From Ascaris suum (taxonomy: Eukaryota > Nematoda > Chromadorea > Rhabditida > Ascarididae): DNA of 64,000 nt. Shown here piece after piece: positions 63,500 to 64,000 of the stretch. Location: assembly GCA_013433145.1 (NCBI GenBank), contig CM024171.1, positions 7,006,065 to 7,070,064 on the forward strand. The letters are read 5' to 3'. The translations under genes and the position numbers were made by a program. The notes under the pieces were generated by a model that saw only the letters and a list, made by a program, of their open reading frames with translations, ran no database searches and was not told the origin of the DNA. The first letter of the stretch is position 1. Each line of letters begins with the position of its first letter.

Positions 63500-64000
63500 A
63501 GATATTGCACTCCGTGCTCTCTGTATAGTGGGTAGACATATTGGACGCTGGTCACTGATCGAAGTAATGCCTTGTTACCAGAGTTCGATAGCAGTTGATG
63601 GATCTGTGAAAATCGATGACCACTGACAGAAATTTTCATTTGCAGGCGGCCACTAGCAGTTTATGAAAAATAAGTAATGCATGTCAACTGGTATAACGCG
63701 CCTGGTTGTAGATTATGTTGGAAGTAGCCTCTTTTTGTATAGTATCTTGAAAGTAACGCATCTTGATCACTGTCGGAAAGGTACGGTACACCACTCGCAT
63801 AAAAAAGAGCGCACGTGTTGGTTATCATAGCCTAGCATATCTAGTACATCGCTCAACACAACAATATAGGTCGCTATGCAATGAATAATCTTCCAGTATG
63901 ATTTTTTTAAAATACAGACATATACACTGAAAGATGTTGATCGTAGTGAGTAATTGAGCTGGTTCATTTTGCAAGCTTTCAAGTGAAACACAAGTTGTCG

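Larger units (their letters stand above)
57289..64000. other. right flank of the array, no gene recognised
   Basis: About 57.29-58.07 kb is strikingly T-rich on the + strand, so minus-strand frames there (57363-57569, 57725-57946) are Lys/Arg/Gln-rich without a known family. The longest frame is 139 codons on the minus strand (58291-58710), about what chance gives in this much sequence. The rest holds AATAAA-like motifs and two G-tracts. Confidence 0.55.

Overview
The window is eukaryotic and almost certainly from an invertebrate animal. It has spliced exons with GT-AG introns of 0.3-1.0 kb, AATAAA signals, long (TA)n microsatellites, a decayed non-LTR retrotransposon and a bilaterian-type chromatin gene. 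I could not fix the phylum; a nematode or flatworm is possible but unproven. There is no operon structure and nothing prokaryotic.

Layout. (1) 221-3867, + strand: the last five exons of a BAZ2/toutatis-type chromatin-remodelling subunit, with two PHD fingers and a bromodomain. Its upstream part lies outside the window. (2) About 4.9-28.4 kb: gene-poor DNA with two long (TA)n tracts, a possible hAT-like transposase relic (about 7.9-8.3 kb), a candidate structured RNA (about 11.2-11.4 kb), G-tracts and small local repeats. (3) 28.4-30.4 kb, + strand: a broken CR1/Jockey-like LINE with reverse-transcriptase motifs and an AT-rich 3' tail. (4) 31.4-57.3 kb: the dominant feature, a head-to-tail satellite with a 183-bp unit. 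Each unit holds one complete tRNA-Lys(CUU) gene on the - strand. There are 138 copies: first-to-last spacing is 25,064 bp, which equals 137 x 183 minus seven single-base deletions that I located individually. At least three increasingly decayed copies flank the left edge. The right edge ends abruptly inside a spacer. (5) 57.3-64 kb: no recognisable gene, but two long G-tracts.

The array looks like a tRNA gene that has become a satellite. The tRNA fold and both internal Pol III promoter boxes are intact in the copies read. Spacers are nearly identical and differ at about four positions. The mosaic of those variants shows local higher-order structure (3-unit and 9-unit periodicities), as expected for unequal exchange or amplification. 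Each unit has only one T4 tract in the RNA sense, 46-49 nt after base 73, and a TATA-like segment at about -46 to -37 that contains the two commonest polymorphisms. All statements come from reading the sequence; no search or folding program was run.
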